Shown in pieces: positions 1-8,337 of a DNA stretch of 64,000 nucleotides. Location: positions 1-64,000 of the IMG/VR virus record IMGVR_UViG_3300042522_000315; one strand, written 5' to 3'. Position 1 is the first letter of the stretch, and each line of letters begins with the position of its first letter. This DNA comes from a virus. Under the pieces are notes generated by a model, which saw only the letters and a program-made list of their open reading frames with translations, did no database searches and was not told the DNA's origin. A program made the translations under genes and the position numbers.

Positions 1-338
1 AACCAATTCGATTCAATAGACACACAGACAAGCTATATCTTGATTGGAACTGGGCTATGGCAAATGTAGGAGAGTACTTGATTGTTGAAGGATTTATCAT
101 AGTTGATCCAAGTTCATATGCTGATGTATGGAATGATCGTATGTTGAAGAGATTGACAACAGCACATATCAAGAGAATTTGGGGTAACAACATGAAGAAG
201 TTTGCTGGTATGCAGTTACCTGGTGGTGTGACAATGAACGGTCAACAAATCTACAATGAAGCAGATGCTGAAGTCAAAGAGATAGAACAGTTGATACGAG
301 ATACCTACGAAGAACCTCCAAATTTCATAATGGGGTAA
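1..338 (+). CDS. 13: Neck protein gp13-like, C-terminal part (5' end outside window)
   Basis: The reading frame is open from base 3, so this is the tail of a gene that begins before the window; the first internal ATG (57) is not the true start. The visible part contains a block typical of T4-like gp13 (YLIVEGF, a WNDRMLKRL stretch, then KFAGMQLPGGVTMNGQQI). gp13 joins gp14 in the neck that closes the filled head and accepts the tail. It is followed directly by gp14 and gp15 homologues, the canonical T4 order. The family assignment rests on recalled motifs and synteny. Confidence 0.85.
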   Translation, partial: PIRFNRHTDKLYLDWNWAMANVGEYLIVEGFIIVDPSSYADVWNDRMLKRLTTAHIKRIWGNNMKKFAGMQLPGGVTMNGQQIYNEADAEVKEIEQLIRDTYEEPPNFIMG

Positions 339-1214
339 ATGATGGCAACTTCCGTATACTTCAATAATTTTTCACCTTCTGATATCAATGAAAATTTTCT
401 TCTTGAAGATTTGATAATCGAATCAATTCAAATCATGGGTCATGATGTCAAGTATCTACCAAGAGAAGTTTATGATTCCGCTGATGATGTTCTTGGTGAA
501 AGCGTAAATTCAAAGTTCAGCAGAGCATATACCATAGAAATGTATCTGGCTAACGTAGAAGGTTACGAAGGTGATGGTGACTTCTTTTCTAAGTTTGGTC
601 TTGAAATTCGAGACACATCAAACTTTGTTGTATCAAGAAGATCATTTGAAAAATATGTACCTTCAAATACAGCAATCAGACCAAGAGAAGGTGATCTGTT
701 GTATGTTCCTTTGTTAAACAAGATATTTGAAATCAAGTTCGTAGAAGAAGAATTGATGTTCTTCTCGCTTGGTAAAAGAAAACCATATATGTATGAATTG
801 CGTTGTGAAACATTCCGTTACAGCAATGAAAACTTTGATACTGGTGTTGCAGAAGTTGATGATATTGAACATGTGGTATCTTATTCTATTGAGATGAACT
901 TAGGCACAGGTTCTGGTAATTTCATACAAGATGAAATTGTGTATCAAGGTGCTAATCTTGCATATGCTTCAGCAACGGCAGAAGTGAAGAACTGGAATCC
1001 TGGAACAAAGATATTGCAGATTATCAATATTGCAGGCAATATAAGATCATCAATAAACGTTATTGGTGTAAGTTCAAATACAAGATACAATGTCATATCG
1101 TTTGATGACATGTCTGATCTCATTGAATACGATGATTCTGATAATCGCGTTATACAAAACGAAGCTAATACATTCATTGATCTATCAGAGATCAATCCAT
1201 TCGGGATGCCGTAA
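339..1214 (+). CDS. 14: Neck protein gp14-like
   Basis: Neck or head-completion protein of 291 aa (T4 gp14 is about 256). It starts at an ATG right after the gp13 stop; a second ATG follows immediately, so the start may be 3 bases later. The N-terminal half matches the gp14 family: YFNNF, then LLEDLIIESIQIMGHDVKYLPR, then REGDLLYVPLLNKIFEIKFVE. The extra length is a C-terminal module beginning DEIVYQGAN (about base 930) that has a recognisable counterpart in the next gene, the gp15 homologue. It works with gp13 to seal the DNA-filled head. Confidence 0.85.
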   Translation: MMATSVYFNNFSPSDINENFLLEDLIIESIQIMGHDVKYLPREVYDSADDVLGESVNSKFSRAYTIEMYLANVEGYEGDGDFFSKFGLEIRDTSNFVVSRRSFEKYVPSNTAIRPREGDLLYVPLLNKIFEIKFVEEELMFFSLGKRKPYMYELRCETFRYSNENFDTGVAEVDDIEHVVSYSIEMNLGTGSGNFIQDEIVYQGANLAYASATAEVKNWNPGTKILQIINIAGNIRSSINVIGVSSNTRYNVISFDDMSDLIEYDDSDNRVIQNEANTFIDLSEINPFGMP

Positions 1215-1216
1215 AA

Positions 1217-2227
1217 ATGTTATCTAATGCTTACTTTTATCATCAATTAACTCGCAAATATGTAATATTGTTTGGTAATATGTTCAACAATATTACTGTG
1301 AAGCGCATTAACAAGAATTCAGAAGTTGAAATTGAACGTTTCAAAGTGCCTGTTGTCTATGCACCAAAAGAAAAGTATTACTCAAGACTAAGAGCAGACC
1401 CAGACTTAGAGAGACCAGTACAGGTTGTTCTACCTAGAATGTCATTTGAATTGACTGGGTTTTCATATGATGCTTCTAGAAAACAAAATTCACTGCTAAA
1501 AAATCCTATTGCAAATACATCTTCACGTGGTGCATCTCAGTATATGGGTGTGCCGTATGACTTGAATTTCGATCTACAGATATACGCAAGAAACGTTGAT
1601 GATGGTACACATATTGTAGAACAAATTTTACCATATTTTAATCCTGACTACACAGTGACAATCGATTCTGTACCTACAATGGGATTTCTCAAAGACATTC
1701 CTATCATACTTAATCAAGTATCTAATGTGATTGAGCATGAAGGTAACTTTGATGCTGTAAGATATGTATCATGGACTCTTTCTTTCACGATGAAGGCATA
1801 CTATTACGGTCCAGTTTCTACAGGCAAGATCATTCGTCGTGTATTTGCTAATATCTACAATGATGAATCACTTAAAGCAGGTAATATCATCAAGATCAAT
1901 ACAACAGAACCTTTGGCAAATAGCAATTTCAAAGTAAATGATATCGTATATCAAGGTGCTAATTATCAAACTGCTACCGCATACGGATATGTTTTGAGTT
2001 GGCATGATGAAACCAACAGACTTGTTATTGGTGGTTCTCAAGGTCAGTTTAAAGTAAACAATACTATTAGAGCAGCATCAACGAATGCTGTCTGCAATAT
2101 AGCTAGTTTTGATATAACACCGATAAAGCTTGCTCAGATACAGATTGATCCAAATCCAATTGATGCTGAACCAGATGAAGATTTTGGATTTACTACAACA
2201 ATAACAGAATGGCCAGAAACTGAATGA
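1217..2227 (+). CDS. 15: Tail sheath stabiliser gp15-like
   Basis: 336 aa, longer than T4 gp15 (about 272). The N-terminal part carries family hallmarks: YFYHQLTRKYVILFGNMFNNI, VPVVYAPKEKYYSR and RMSFEL. gp15 caps the tail tube and sheath and binds the neck. The additional length comes mostly from a module starting NDIVYQGAN (base 1937) that resembles the one in gp14. The stop overlaps the start of the small terminase gene by 4 bases (ATGA), suggesting translational coupling. Confidence 0.88.
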   Translation: MLSNAYFYHQLTRKYVILFGNMFNNITVKRINKNSEVEIERFKVPVVYAPKEKYYSRLRADPDLERPVQVVLPRMSFELTGFSYDASRKQNSLLKNPIANTSSRGASQYMGVPYDLNFDLQIYARNVDDGTHIVEQILPYFNPDYTVTIDSVPTMGFLKDIPIILNQVSNVIEHEGNFDAVRYVSWTLSFTMKAYYYGPVSTGKIIRRVFANIYNDESLKAGNIIKINTTEPLANSNFKVNDIVYQGANYQTATAYGYVLSWHDETNRLVIGGSQGQFKVNNTIRAASTNAVCNIASFDITPIKLAQIQIDPNPIDAEPDEDFGFTTTITEWPETE

Positions 2228-2649
2228 GTGAAAAATCAAATGATATAATCTCAAGTTCTCTTGGTATCGGCAATGAAGTCGAAATCATAGAACCTAAGAG
2301 AGAAGTGATAATTAATACTCCACATGAATTCAATGATGCTGATGCTGACTACAATCTATCAAGACGCACATTTCGATCTCTCATAGAGAAAGGTAATGCT
2401 GCGATGGAAAACTTGACTGATTTGGCCAAAGAATCCGAATCTCCTAGAGCATATGAAGTATTAGCAACAACAATGAAGACTATCGCAGATATTACTAAAG
2501 ACCTGTATGATCTACAGAAGAAAAATCAAGACTTACGTGGTACAAAGAAAGAAGATAAAACAAATGTTACAGTAGAAAAAGCAGTATTTGTAGGAACTAC
2601 TGCCGATCTACTTAAACAGATGAAAGAAAAGAAGAATGAAAACATTTAA
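2224..2649 (+). CDS. 16: Terminase small subunit gp16-like
   Basis: 141 aa (T4 gp16 is 164). The central helical segment DYNLSRRTFRSLIEKGNAAM followed by ESPRAYEVLATTMKTIADITK is the recognisable gp16 core. The C-terminus is charged (QMKEKKNENI). gp16 forms a ring that recognises concatemeric DNA and stimulates gp17 ATPase during headful packaging. It starts inside the end of gp15 and its end overlaps the next gene by 14 bases. The large subunit gp17 is separated from it by two inserted cargo-like genes, whereas in T4 16 and 17 are adjacent. Confidence 0.85.
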   Translation: MSEKSNDIISSSLGIGNEVEIIEPKREVIINTPHEFNDADADYNLSRRTFRSLIEKGNAAMENLTDLAKESESPRAYEVLATTMKTIADITKDLYDLQKKNQDLRGTKKEDKTNVTVEKAVFVGTTADLLKQMKEKKNENI

Positions 2650-3097
2650 GCAATTTGTAACAGAACTATTTGATACTAAATTACCATATCAAAGTAAAGG
2701 TATATTAAATACTAAAAGAGGGCCTCATGATAGTGAGATCCACGGATACTCATTTACTGTTCCTAGTAAAAAAGATGAAAAACCTACAAACATTGATGTA
2801 CACATTCACCATGATAGAAATAAAGTTGGTCGTGTGGTATTTTACGACAGAGGTTCTACAGAAAAAACTGGTAAAATGGGAACAAGATCGCCTCAAGTTA
2901 TTGCTGCTGTGGCTAATATAGCTAGAGAACATGCAGATAAACATAAACTAAGCGGAATTAGTTATTCATCATCAAGAGAAGATACTAGCAGAGATAGTCT
3001 CTATAATGCTTTAGCTAGAAAACATGGTGGTGGTGAAGCCCCACCTAATGAACAAGGTATTACTCAAAAATTTTATAAGATACCTAGGAAACCTTAA
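2636..3097 (+). CDS. Hypothetical protein with capsid-targeting-like N-terminus
   Basis: 153 aa of unknown function. It starts MKTFKQFVTEL, the pattern seen at the front of T4 internal head proteins, where the peptide targets the protein to the prohead core and is then cut by gp21. The rest is basic and polar, with a segment HIHHDRNKVGRVVFYDRGST and a later SGISYSSSREDTSRDSLYNA. That second block loosely resembles small acyl-/N-acyltransferase-like C-termini, but I cannot assign a family. It lies between the two terminase genes and its start overlaps gp16. Packaging into the capsid is inferred from the N-terminus only. Confidence 0.6.
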   Translation: MKTFKQFVTELFDTKLPYQSKGILNTKRGPHDSEIHGYSFTVPSKKDEKPTNIDVHIHHDRNKVGRVVFYDRGSTEKTGKMGTRSPQVIAAVANIAREHADKHKLSGISYSSSREDTSRDSLYNALARKHGGGEAPPNEQGITQKFYKIPRKP

Positions 3098-3099
3098 AT

Positions 3100-4191
3100 A
3101 TGAAAACACTTAAGCAGTTTTTAAAAGAATCTGAAGAATATAAAGGTGAACATCAAGCTCCTGGTCCTGATAGTGGTGCACCTATGCACGATGTCACATC
3201 AAATGGTGTTTATCCATCAGACTTTTATAGCAACAATGGATTCAAATATTACTCTGATTATGGCAATGAATATGACAAAGAAAACCATGATAAGATTGTG
3301 CGATTTAGAGATAAACCTGATGAAAAAGTTGCTATTCATCGTGCTGTACCTGTAGAAGTGTATAATAAAGCATTGAAAAGTGATAATCCTTTGAGAGAAA
3401 TGATAAGACCTGGTGATTGGGTTACAACATCTAAGGCTTATGCAAAAGAACATGGAGAAGCCAATTTAAATGGCAAATACAAGATTGCTACAATGAGAGT
3501 TCCTGCAAAACATTTACATACAAATGGTGATTCTCATCTTGAGTGGGGATATAATCCAGAAGAGATCAAAGAATCATGGCGTTCATTAGAAGCTCCGCAA
3601 CAATCTAGAGAATTCTCTAGAGAGTTTGATACTAGAGGAGGCGAAATTGCAAGTCAGCTTATTCATGATAAAACAGCAAAGTTCTTGCATCCTGCTATCC
3701 GTAAAGCAATGCAAAATCTTGTCAATAGACCTGATATGATACGCAAGCAACTTAAAAAACCAAGAGAACTTTATGGTAAAGATACTCTCAAACAACGAAA
3801 TGTACAAAACACTACAGGTACAGAAGATTGGGATACAGCTAAATCTCAGCTAACACCTGAAAGAGTTGCAAGAGCAGAGAAAAGCAGAAGCAAAGTTCAA
3901 ACATCACCTACAATACTTAGAGTTAAAGATCCTCTTTCAGGCAAAACTATAGAACATAATGTTGGTGGTAATACCAGATTGACATCAATGAACAGAAGAG
4001 GAAGAACAGCGGCTGTCCATGTAATCAAAGGTACAGTAAAAGAAGCATATGGCAAAAGTTATGTGTCACCACTAGCCAAGATTGAAAAAGCTCTTGGTAG
4101 AAAATTGATCGACAGTGATGAGTTTCGTAAAAAGATGAAAGAGCTGAATGATCGTTATGAAGAAATCAAAAAGAACGATAGAAAAGACTGA
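3100..4191 (+). CDS. ADP-ribosyltransferase-like protein with ParB-like C-terminal motif; putative internal head protein
   Basis: 363 aa. The N-terminus MKTLKQFLKESEEYK is a capsid-targeting-like peptide nearly identical to that of the preceding gene. Residues about 78-151 contain IHRAVP (R81), RPGDWVTTSKAYAKEHG (103-119) and HLEWGY (146-151), an arrangement like phage ADP-ribosyltransferase-type polyvalent domains with R and E anchor residues. Residues 281-310 contain GGNTRL followed by VHVIKG, reminiscent of ParB/sulfiredoxin-type domains. The linker is basic. It sits between gp16 and gp17. If packaged, it could act on host proteins at injection. The family calls are from motif memory and are tentative. 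Confidence 0.5.
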   Translation: MKTLKQFLKESEEYKGEHQAPGPDSGAPMHDVTSNGVYPSDFYSNNGFKYYSDYGNEYDKENHDKIVRFRDKPDEKVAIHRAVPVEVYNKALKSDNPLREMIRPGDWVTTSKAYAKEHGEANLNGKYKIATMRVPAKHLHTNGDSHLEWGYNPEEIKESWRSLEAPQQSREFSREFDTRGGEIASQLIHDKTAKFLHPAIRKAMQNLVNRPDMIRKQLKKPRELYGKDTLKQRNVQNTTGTEDWDTAKSQLTPERVARAEKSRSKVQTSPTILRVKDPLSGKTIEHNVGGNTRLTSMNRRGRTAAVHVIKGTVKEAYGKSYVSPLAKIEKALGRKLIDSDEFRKKMKELNDRYEEIKKNDRKD

Positions 4192-4196
4192 CACAG

Positions 4197-5861
4197 ATGT
4201 TTAATAATGGTTACAAAGGTAATCCTAATTTACCAAAAGAAGATTACCAACATGCTTTTACACAGATTGAGCGTGATGAGTTTGCCAAGTGCATGGAAGA
4301 TCCTGTTTACTTTGCTACCAAGTACATGCGTATTATCAACGTCGATCATGGTCTTATGCCATTCCGCATGTGGGACTTTCAGAAAGAAATGCTCACAACA
4401 TTCCATGAGAACCGATTTTCTATCTGTAAGTTGCCTAGACAGGTAGGTAAGACTACAACATCTGTTGCATTTCTGCTACACTACATTCTGTTCAATGAAA
4501 ACGTCAATATAGCTATTCTTGCTAACAAGTCTTCAACTGCTCGTGAAATTATGGGCAGACTTCAGCTTGCCTTTGAATATCTTCCTCGCTTTCTACAGCA
4601 AGGCGTCAAAGAATGGAACAAAGGTTCTATTGAGTTGGCTAATGGTTCACGCGCAATTGCTGATTCAACATCTGGTTCATCTGTTCGTGGTAGATCATTC
4701 AATGTTATCTTCTTAGACGAGTTTGCATTCGTTCCAAACAACATTGCTGAAGCATTCTTCATGTCTACGTATCCTACCATTTCATCTGGTAACACAACAA
4801 AAGTTATCATTGTTTCTACACCAAACGGTCTGAACTTGTTCTATCGTATGTGGGTAGAAGCAACTGAGAAGAGAAGTGATTATATACCTATTGAAATTCA
4901 CTGGAGTATGGTGCCAGGTCGTGACCAAGCATGGAAAGAACTGACAATCCGTAACACTTCAGCCGATCAGTTCAGACAAGAATTTGAGTGTGAATTTATT
5001 GGTTCTACAAATACACTCATTCATCCTAGCAAGCTAAGAACACTTGCTTTTAAGAATCCTATACGTAAAGAAGGGTTTCTGGATATCTATGAAGAACCTA
5101 TCAAAGATCATACATATACCATGACTGTAGATGTTGCTGAAGGTTTGAACTTGGACAACTCAACATTTTCAATCATAGACGTTACTGAGATACCGTACCG
5201 ACAGGTTGCCAAATATCGAAACAACAAGATATCACCTATGCTTTATCCTGCTGTCATTGTAAATCATGCAAGATACTACAATGAAGCATTTGTACTGGTA
5301 GAGATCAATAGCATAGGACTACAAGTTTCTGAAATTCTACACCATGAAATTGCATATGAAAATCTCATCAAGATTGAAGTCAAAGGCAAACAAGGTCAGC
5401 AGCAAACACCAGGTTTTAAAAAGAGAATTGCTTATGGTATCAGAACCTCACAACAGACAAAGAATATCGGTTGTGCTAATCTAAAAACTTTGGTTGAGAG
5501 CGATAAACTCATCATTCATGATGCTGAGACGATCATGGAATTAACTACATTCTCAGCAGACAAGAAGACATTCAAAGCAGAAGAAGGAAACAACGACGAT
5601 CTTGCCATGACTTTAGTGCATTTTGGCTGGTTGACCGCCCAGAGATACTTTAAAGAAAACATCAAGAACGATATCCGTCGAACTCTGCAAGAAGAACAAT
5701 TGCAGTTGATGGATTCCGATTTGACTCCTTTGCCGATCATAGATGATGGACTTGATAGATATACTCCTAAAATGGAAGTGGATGAAAAAGGTACAGTATG
5801 GTTTGAAGACATCGACAAGAGATATCCTTGGAGCGATTTAAACTGGTCAGATAGACTATAA
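4197..5861 (+). CDS. 17: Terminase large subunit gp17-like (packaging ATPase/nuclease)
   Basis: 554 aa (T4 gp17 is 610). The N-terminal ATPase has a Walker A of the terminase type, LPRQVGKTT (79-87), Walker B VIFLDEF (170-176) and the coupling motif VSTPNG. The C-terminal RNase-H-like nuclease has an acidic residue in MTVDVAEG, an EINSIG strand and a final NDDLAMTL block. It drives ATP-dependent DNA translocation into the prohead through the gp20 portal and cuts concatemers. The start lies 5 bases after the previous stop. The end overlaps the TATAAAT-like bases that precede the sheath gene. Confidence 0.95.
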   Translation: MFNNGYKGNPNLPKEDYQHAFTQIERDEFAKCMEDPVYFATKYMRIINVDHGLMPFRMWDFQKEMLTTFHENRFSICKLPRQVGKTTTSVAFLLHYILFNENVNIAILANKSSTAREIMGRLQLAFEYLPRFLQQGVKEWNKGSIELANGSRAIADSTSGSSVRGRSFNVIFLDEFAFVPNNIAEAFFMSTYPTISSGNTTKVIIVSTPNGLNLFYRMWVEATEKRSDYIPIEIHWSMVPGRDQAWKELTIRNTSADQFRQEFECEFIGSTNTLIHPSKLRTLAFKNPIRKEGFLDIYEEPIKDHTYTMTVDVAEGLNLDNSTFSIIDVTEIPYRQVAKYRNNKISPMLYPAVIVNHARYYNEAFVLVEINSIGLQVSEILHHEIAYENLIKIEVKGKQGQQQTPGFKKRIAYGIRTSQQTKNIGCANLKTLVESDKLIIHDAETIMELTTFSADKKTFKAEEGNNDDLAMTLVHFGWLTAQRYFKENIKNDIRRTLQEEQLQLMDSDLTPLPIIDDGLDRYTPKMEVDEKGTVWFEDIDKRYPWSDLNWSDRL

Positions 5862-5872
5862 ATCGTCATTTT

Positions 5873-5880
5873 TCTAAATA
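5873..5880 (+). promoter_or_regulatory. Late promoter candidate (TCTAAATA) before gp18
   Basis: The octamer TCTAAATA is a one- to two-base variant of the T4-type late -10 box TATAAATA, placed 40 bases before the gp18 start; a second partial match (TATAAATC) overlaps the gp17 stop. No -35 is expected for gp55-type promoters. The sheath gene has a strong AAAGGAG ribosome site, as expected of a highly expressed late gene. Confidence 0.45.
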
Positions 5881-5919
5881 ATATAAAGAATAATAATCCA
5901 CTTTTAAAGGAGAGACAAT

Positions 5920-7638
5920 ATGGCATTTCAACTGTCACCAGGTGTAAATGTAACTGAATTTGACCTTACAACTATAGTTCCGTCAGTTGGAACTACGCAA
6001 GGTGCAATTGCAGCAAGATTTGCATGGGGCCCTTCAAATACAATCGTTACTATTTCTAATGAAAATGAACTTGTAGAGACTTTCGGTAAGCCTACAGGAG
6101 ACGCAAATGCTATCGCAACATGGTTTACCGCAGCTAACTTTTTGGCATACGGTCGTGATCTTAAGGTCGTTCGTACTTCTAATACAGTATCAGATAGAAA
6201 TTCTACTAGCGGCAATACAGGTGTGTTAATTGCAAATGAAGAAGATTATAATGCAAACTGGAATTATCCTTTTACAACCCTCTCAAACGCCGGAATCAAT
6301 GTGATCACTGCACGTTATGCTGGTGATGCAGGTAACGGTCTAAGAATTGAAATTTTTGCTAATGGCGCAAATGCGAACGCATTTACAATATGGGGTTCAA
6401 ACACATCAATAAACTTTGCAAACCAATTTGATTCTATTCCATTAACATCAGGTTACGCAAATACTCGCGGCGGCCGTTGGGACGAAATGCACATACTTGT
6501 CATTGATCAAAAAGGCACTTTTGCTGCTCCAAATACTGTTCTTGAAAAGTATTCATATGTTTCTAAAGCTGTTGATGCAAAGAACGATGATGGTTCATCT
6601 AACTATTACGTAAATGTGATTAACGATAAATCAAGATATATTTACATAACTAATCATGCAGAAACTTCTGTTGGTTGGGGTAATACAGCTCAAAACACAA
6701 CATTTACTTCAAGTGCAATATATTCATATACGTTGCAAAATGGTGCATCAGTAAACACAACAGATGCTGATTTAATTATAGGTTATGATCGTTTTAAGAA
6801 CGCTGAAGAAACAGATATTTCTCTCATCATAACAGGTGCAGCATCAAATACAGTTTCTAGACATGTTATTGATAACATTGTTGAAACACGTAAAGACTGC
6901 GTAGCGTTTATTTCACCACCATATACATCTGTCGTTAATAGGTATGGTCGTGAAGCTGATTTATCTGTAGCATTTAGAAATGATTTACCTTCAACATCAT
7001 ATGCTGTAATGGATTCAGGTTGGAAGTATCAGTTTGACAAGTACAGTAATGTGTATCGTTGGGTGCCACTTAATGGTGACATCGCTGGTCTATGTGTAAG
7101 AACAGATCAAGATCGTGATCCATGGTATTCACCAGCAGGTTTCAATCGCGGTCAAATCAAGAACGTAGTAAAGCTTGCATGGAATCCAGATAAGACTGAT
7201 CGTGACACACTATATAAGAGCGGTATCAATCCTGTCGTTTCATTCCCAGGCGAAGGCACAGTTCTTTATGGTGATAAGACAATGCTTACTCGTCCATCAG
7301 CATTTGATCGTATCAACGTTCGTCGCTTGTTTATTGTACTTGAAAAAGCAATTGCAAGAGCAGCCAAGTATAGCTTGTTCGAATTCAACGATGAGTTCAC
7401 ACGCTCACAGTTCATTGGTCTTGTAGAACCATATCTACGTGACGTTCAAGGTCGTCGTGGTATCTATGCATACAGAGTAGTTTGCGATACTACAAATAAT
7501 ACTCCTGAAGTTATCGATAGAAACGAGTTTATCGGTGATATTTACATTAAGCCAGCTAGAAGCATCAACTTTATTCAGCTTAACTTCGTAGCTGTTAGAA
7601 CTGGTGTTGCCTTCGAAGAAATCGTAGGTAGATTCTAA
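5920..7638 (+). CDS. 18: Tail sheath protein gp18-like
   Basis: 572 aa (T4 gp18 is 659). It begins MAFQLSPGVNVTEFDLTTIV and contains the contractile-sheath C-terminal signature: AFDRINVRRLFIVLEKAI, FEFNDEFTRSQFIGLVEPYL, and a final beta segment for subunit hand-shaking (VEPYLRDVQGRRGIYAYRVV). Sheath subunits polymerise around the gp19 tube and contract on adsorption. It is preceded by AAAGGAG and a late-promoter-like octamer, and followed by the tube gene behind its own CATAAATA box. Confidence 0.96.
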   Translation: MAFQLSPGVNVTEFDLTTIVPSVGTTQGAIAARFAWGPSNTIVTISNENELVETFGKPTGDANAIATWFTAANFLAYGRDLKVVRTSNTVSDRNSTSGNTGVLIANEEDYNANWNYPFTTLSNAGINVITARYAGDAGNGLRIEIFANGANANAFTIWGSNTSINFANQFDSIPLTSGYANTRGGRWDEMHILVIDQKGTFAAPNTVLEKYSYVSKAVDAKNDDGSSNYYVNVINDKSRYIYITNHAETSVGWGNTAQNTTFTSSAIYSYTLQNGASVNTTDADLIIGYDRFKNAEETDISLIITGAASNTVSRHVIDNIVETRKDCVAFISPPYTSVVNRYGREADLSVAFRNDLPSTSYAVMDSGWKYQFDKYSNVYRWVPLNGDIAGLCVRTDQDRDPWYSPAGFNRGQIKNVVKLAWNPDKTDRDTLYKSGINPVVSFPGEGTVLYGDKTMLTRPSAFDRINVRRLFIVLEKAIARAAKYSLFEFNDEFTRSQFIGLVEPYLRDVQGRRGIYAYRVVCDTTNNTPEVIDRNEFIGDIYIKPARSINFIQLNFVAVRTGVAFEEIVGRF

Positions 7639-7653
7639 TATGACAAAAATGAA

Positions 7654-7661
7654 CATAAATA
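7654..7661 (+). promoter_or_regulatory. Late promoter (CATAAATA) before gp19
   Basis: CATAAATA lies 20 bases ahead of the gp19 ATG, between gp18 and gp19, and matches 7 of 8 bases of the late box. Transcription would start just before the AAAGGAG ribosome site. Confidence 0.6.
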
Positions 7662-7680
7662 AAGAAAAGGAGTAATTTAA

Positions 7681-8283
7681 ATGGCTTTTAATGTTTCAGA
7701 TTTTAGATCACAAATGGTTGGTGACGGCGCTCGTCCTAATCTATTTCAATGTAGAATTGAAGGCTTGCCTGTTACTGTAGGAACAAAATTTTCGTTTATG
7801 TGTAGAGCCGCTCAGTTACCTGGTTCAACTGTAAATCAGATTCCTGTTAACTATTTTGGTCGTGAACTGAAGTTTGCAGGTAATAGAACATTTACTGAAT
7901 GGACAGTAACTATTATCAATGATGAAGATTTTATTGTACGCAATTCCATGGAAAAGTGGATGAGCGACCTAAACTCTCACGTTGGTAATATTCGTAATCC
8001 TAATCGTGTAAGTCCTGCTTCATATCAATCTATCGCATATATTACTCAGTATGGTAAAGCTAATGCTGATAGACCAGAAGTTGGAAAAAAGAGTTACAAA
8101 TTTGTTGGTATATTCCCAATTGATTTAAGTCCTATTGAAATGGATTGGGGCGCAAACGATACAATTGAAGAGTTTGCTGTCACATTTGCATATCAGTGGT
8201 GGGAAGATTATCCAGCAAATACAACTGATAATGATCAACCACAAGTACCAGCCGCAACCGCACCAGTTGGTTTTGTTGCTTAA
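7681..8283 (+). CDS. 19: Tail tube protein gp19-like
   Basis: 200 aa, close to T4 gp19 (163) and its cyanophage counterparts. Features are MAFNVSDFRSQM, then PNLFQCRIEG, a beta-rich tube core with MCRAAQLPGSTVNQIPVNYF and FTEWTVTIINDEDFIVRNSM, and the conserved C-terminal FAVTFAYQWWEDY. It forms the inner tube through which DNA passes. It lies between its own late promoter and a strong stem-loop before the portal gene. Confidence 0.95.
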   Translation: MAFNVSDFRSQMVGDGARPNLFQCRIEGLPVTVGTKFSFMCRAAQLPGSTVNQIPVNYFGRELKFAGNRTFTEWTVTIINDEDFIVRNSMEKWMSDLNSHVGNIRNPNRVSPASYQSIAYITQYGKANADRPEVGKKSYKFVGIFPIDLSPIEMDWGANDTIEEFAVTFAYQWWEDYPANTTDNDQPQVPAATAPVGFVA

Positions 8284-8299
8284 TTATATTATTAACAAA

Positions 8300-8319
8300 G
8301 GCGGGGAGAAATCCCCGCC
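8300..8319 (+). terminator. GAAA-tetraloop stem-loop between gp19 and gp20
   Basis: A perfect 8-bp stem GGCGGGGA / TCCCCGCC is closed by a GAAA loop and followed only by GCTTTCTC, not a true U-run. It may be a partial terminator that lowers portal expression relative to tube, or a stabiliser or processing site for the gp19 message. The structure is certain from the sequence; its role is inferred. Confidence 0.6.
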
Positions 8320-8337
8320 GCTTTCTCGGAGTGAATA

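Noticed and set aside
8300-8319. Full rho-independent terminator after gp19
   Set aside because: The stem-loop is strong but lacks a U-run, so complete termination before the portal gene is unlikely; it is listed only as a hairpin of uncertain role.
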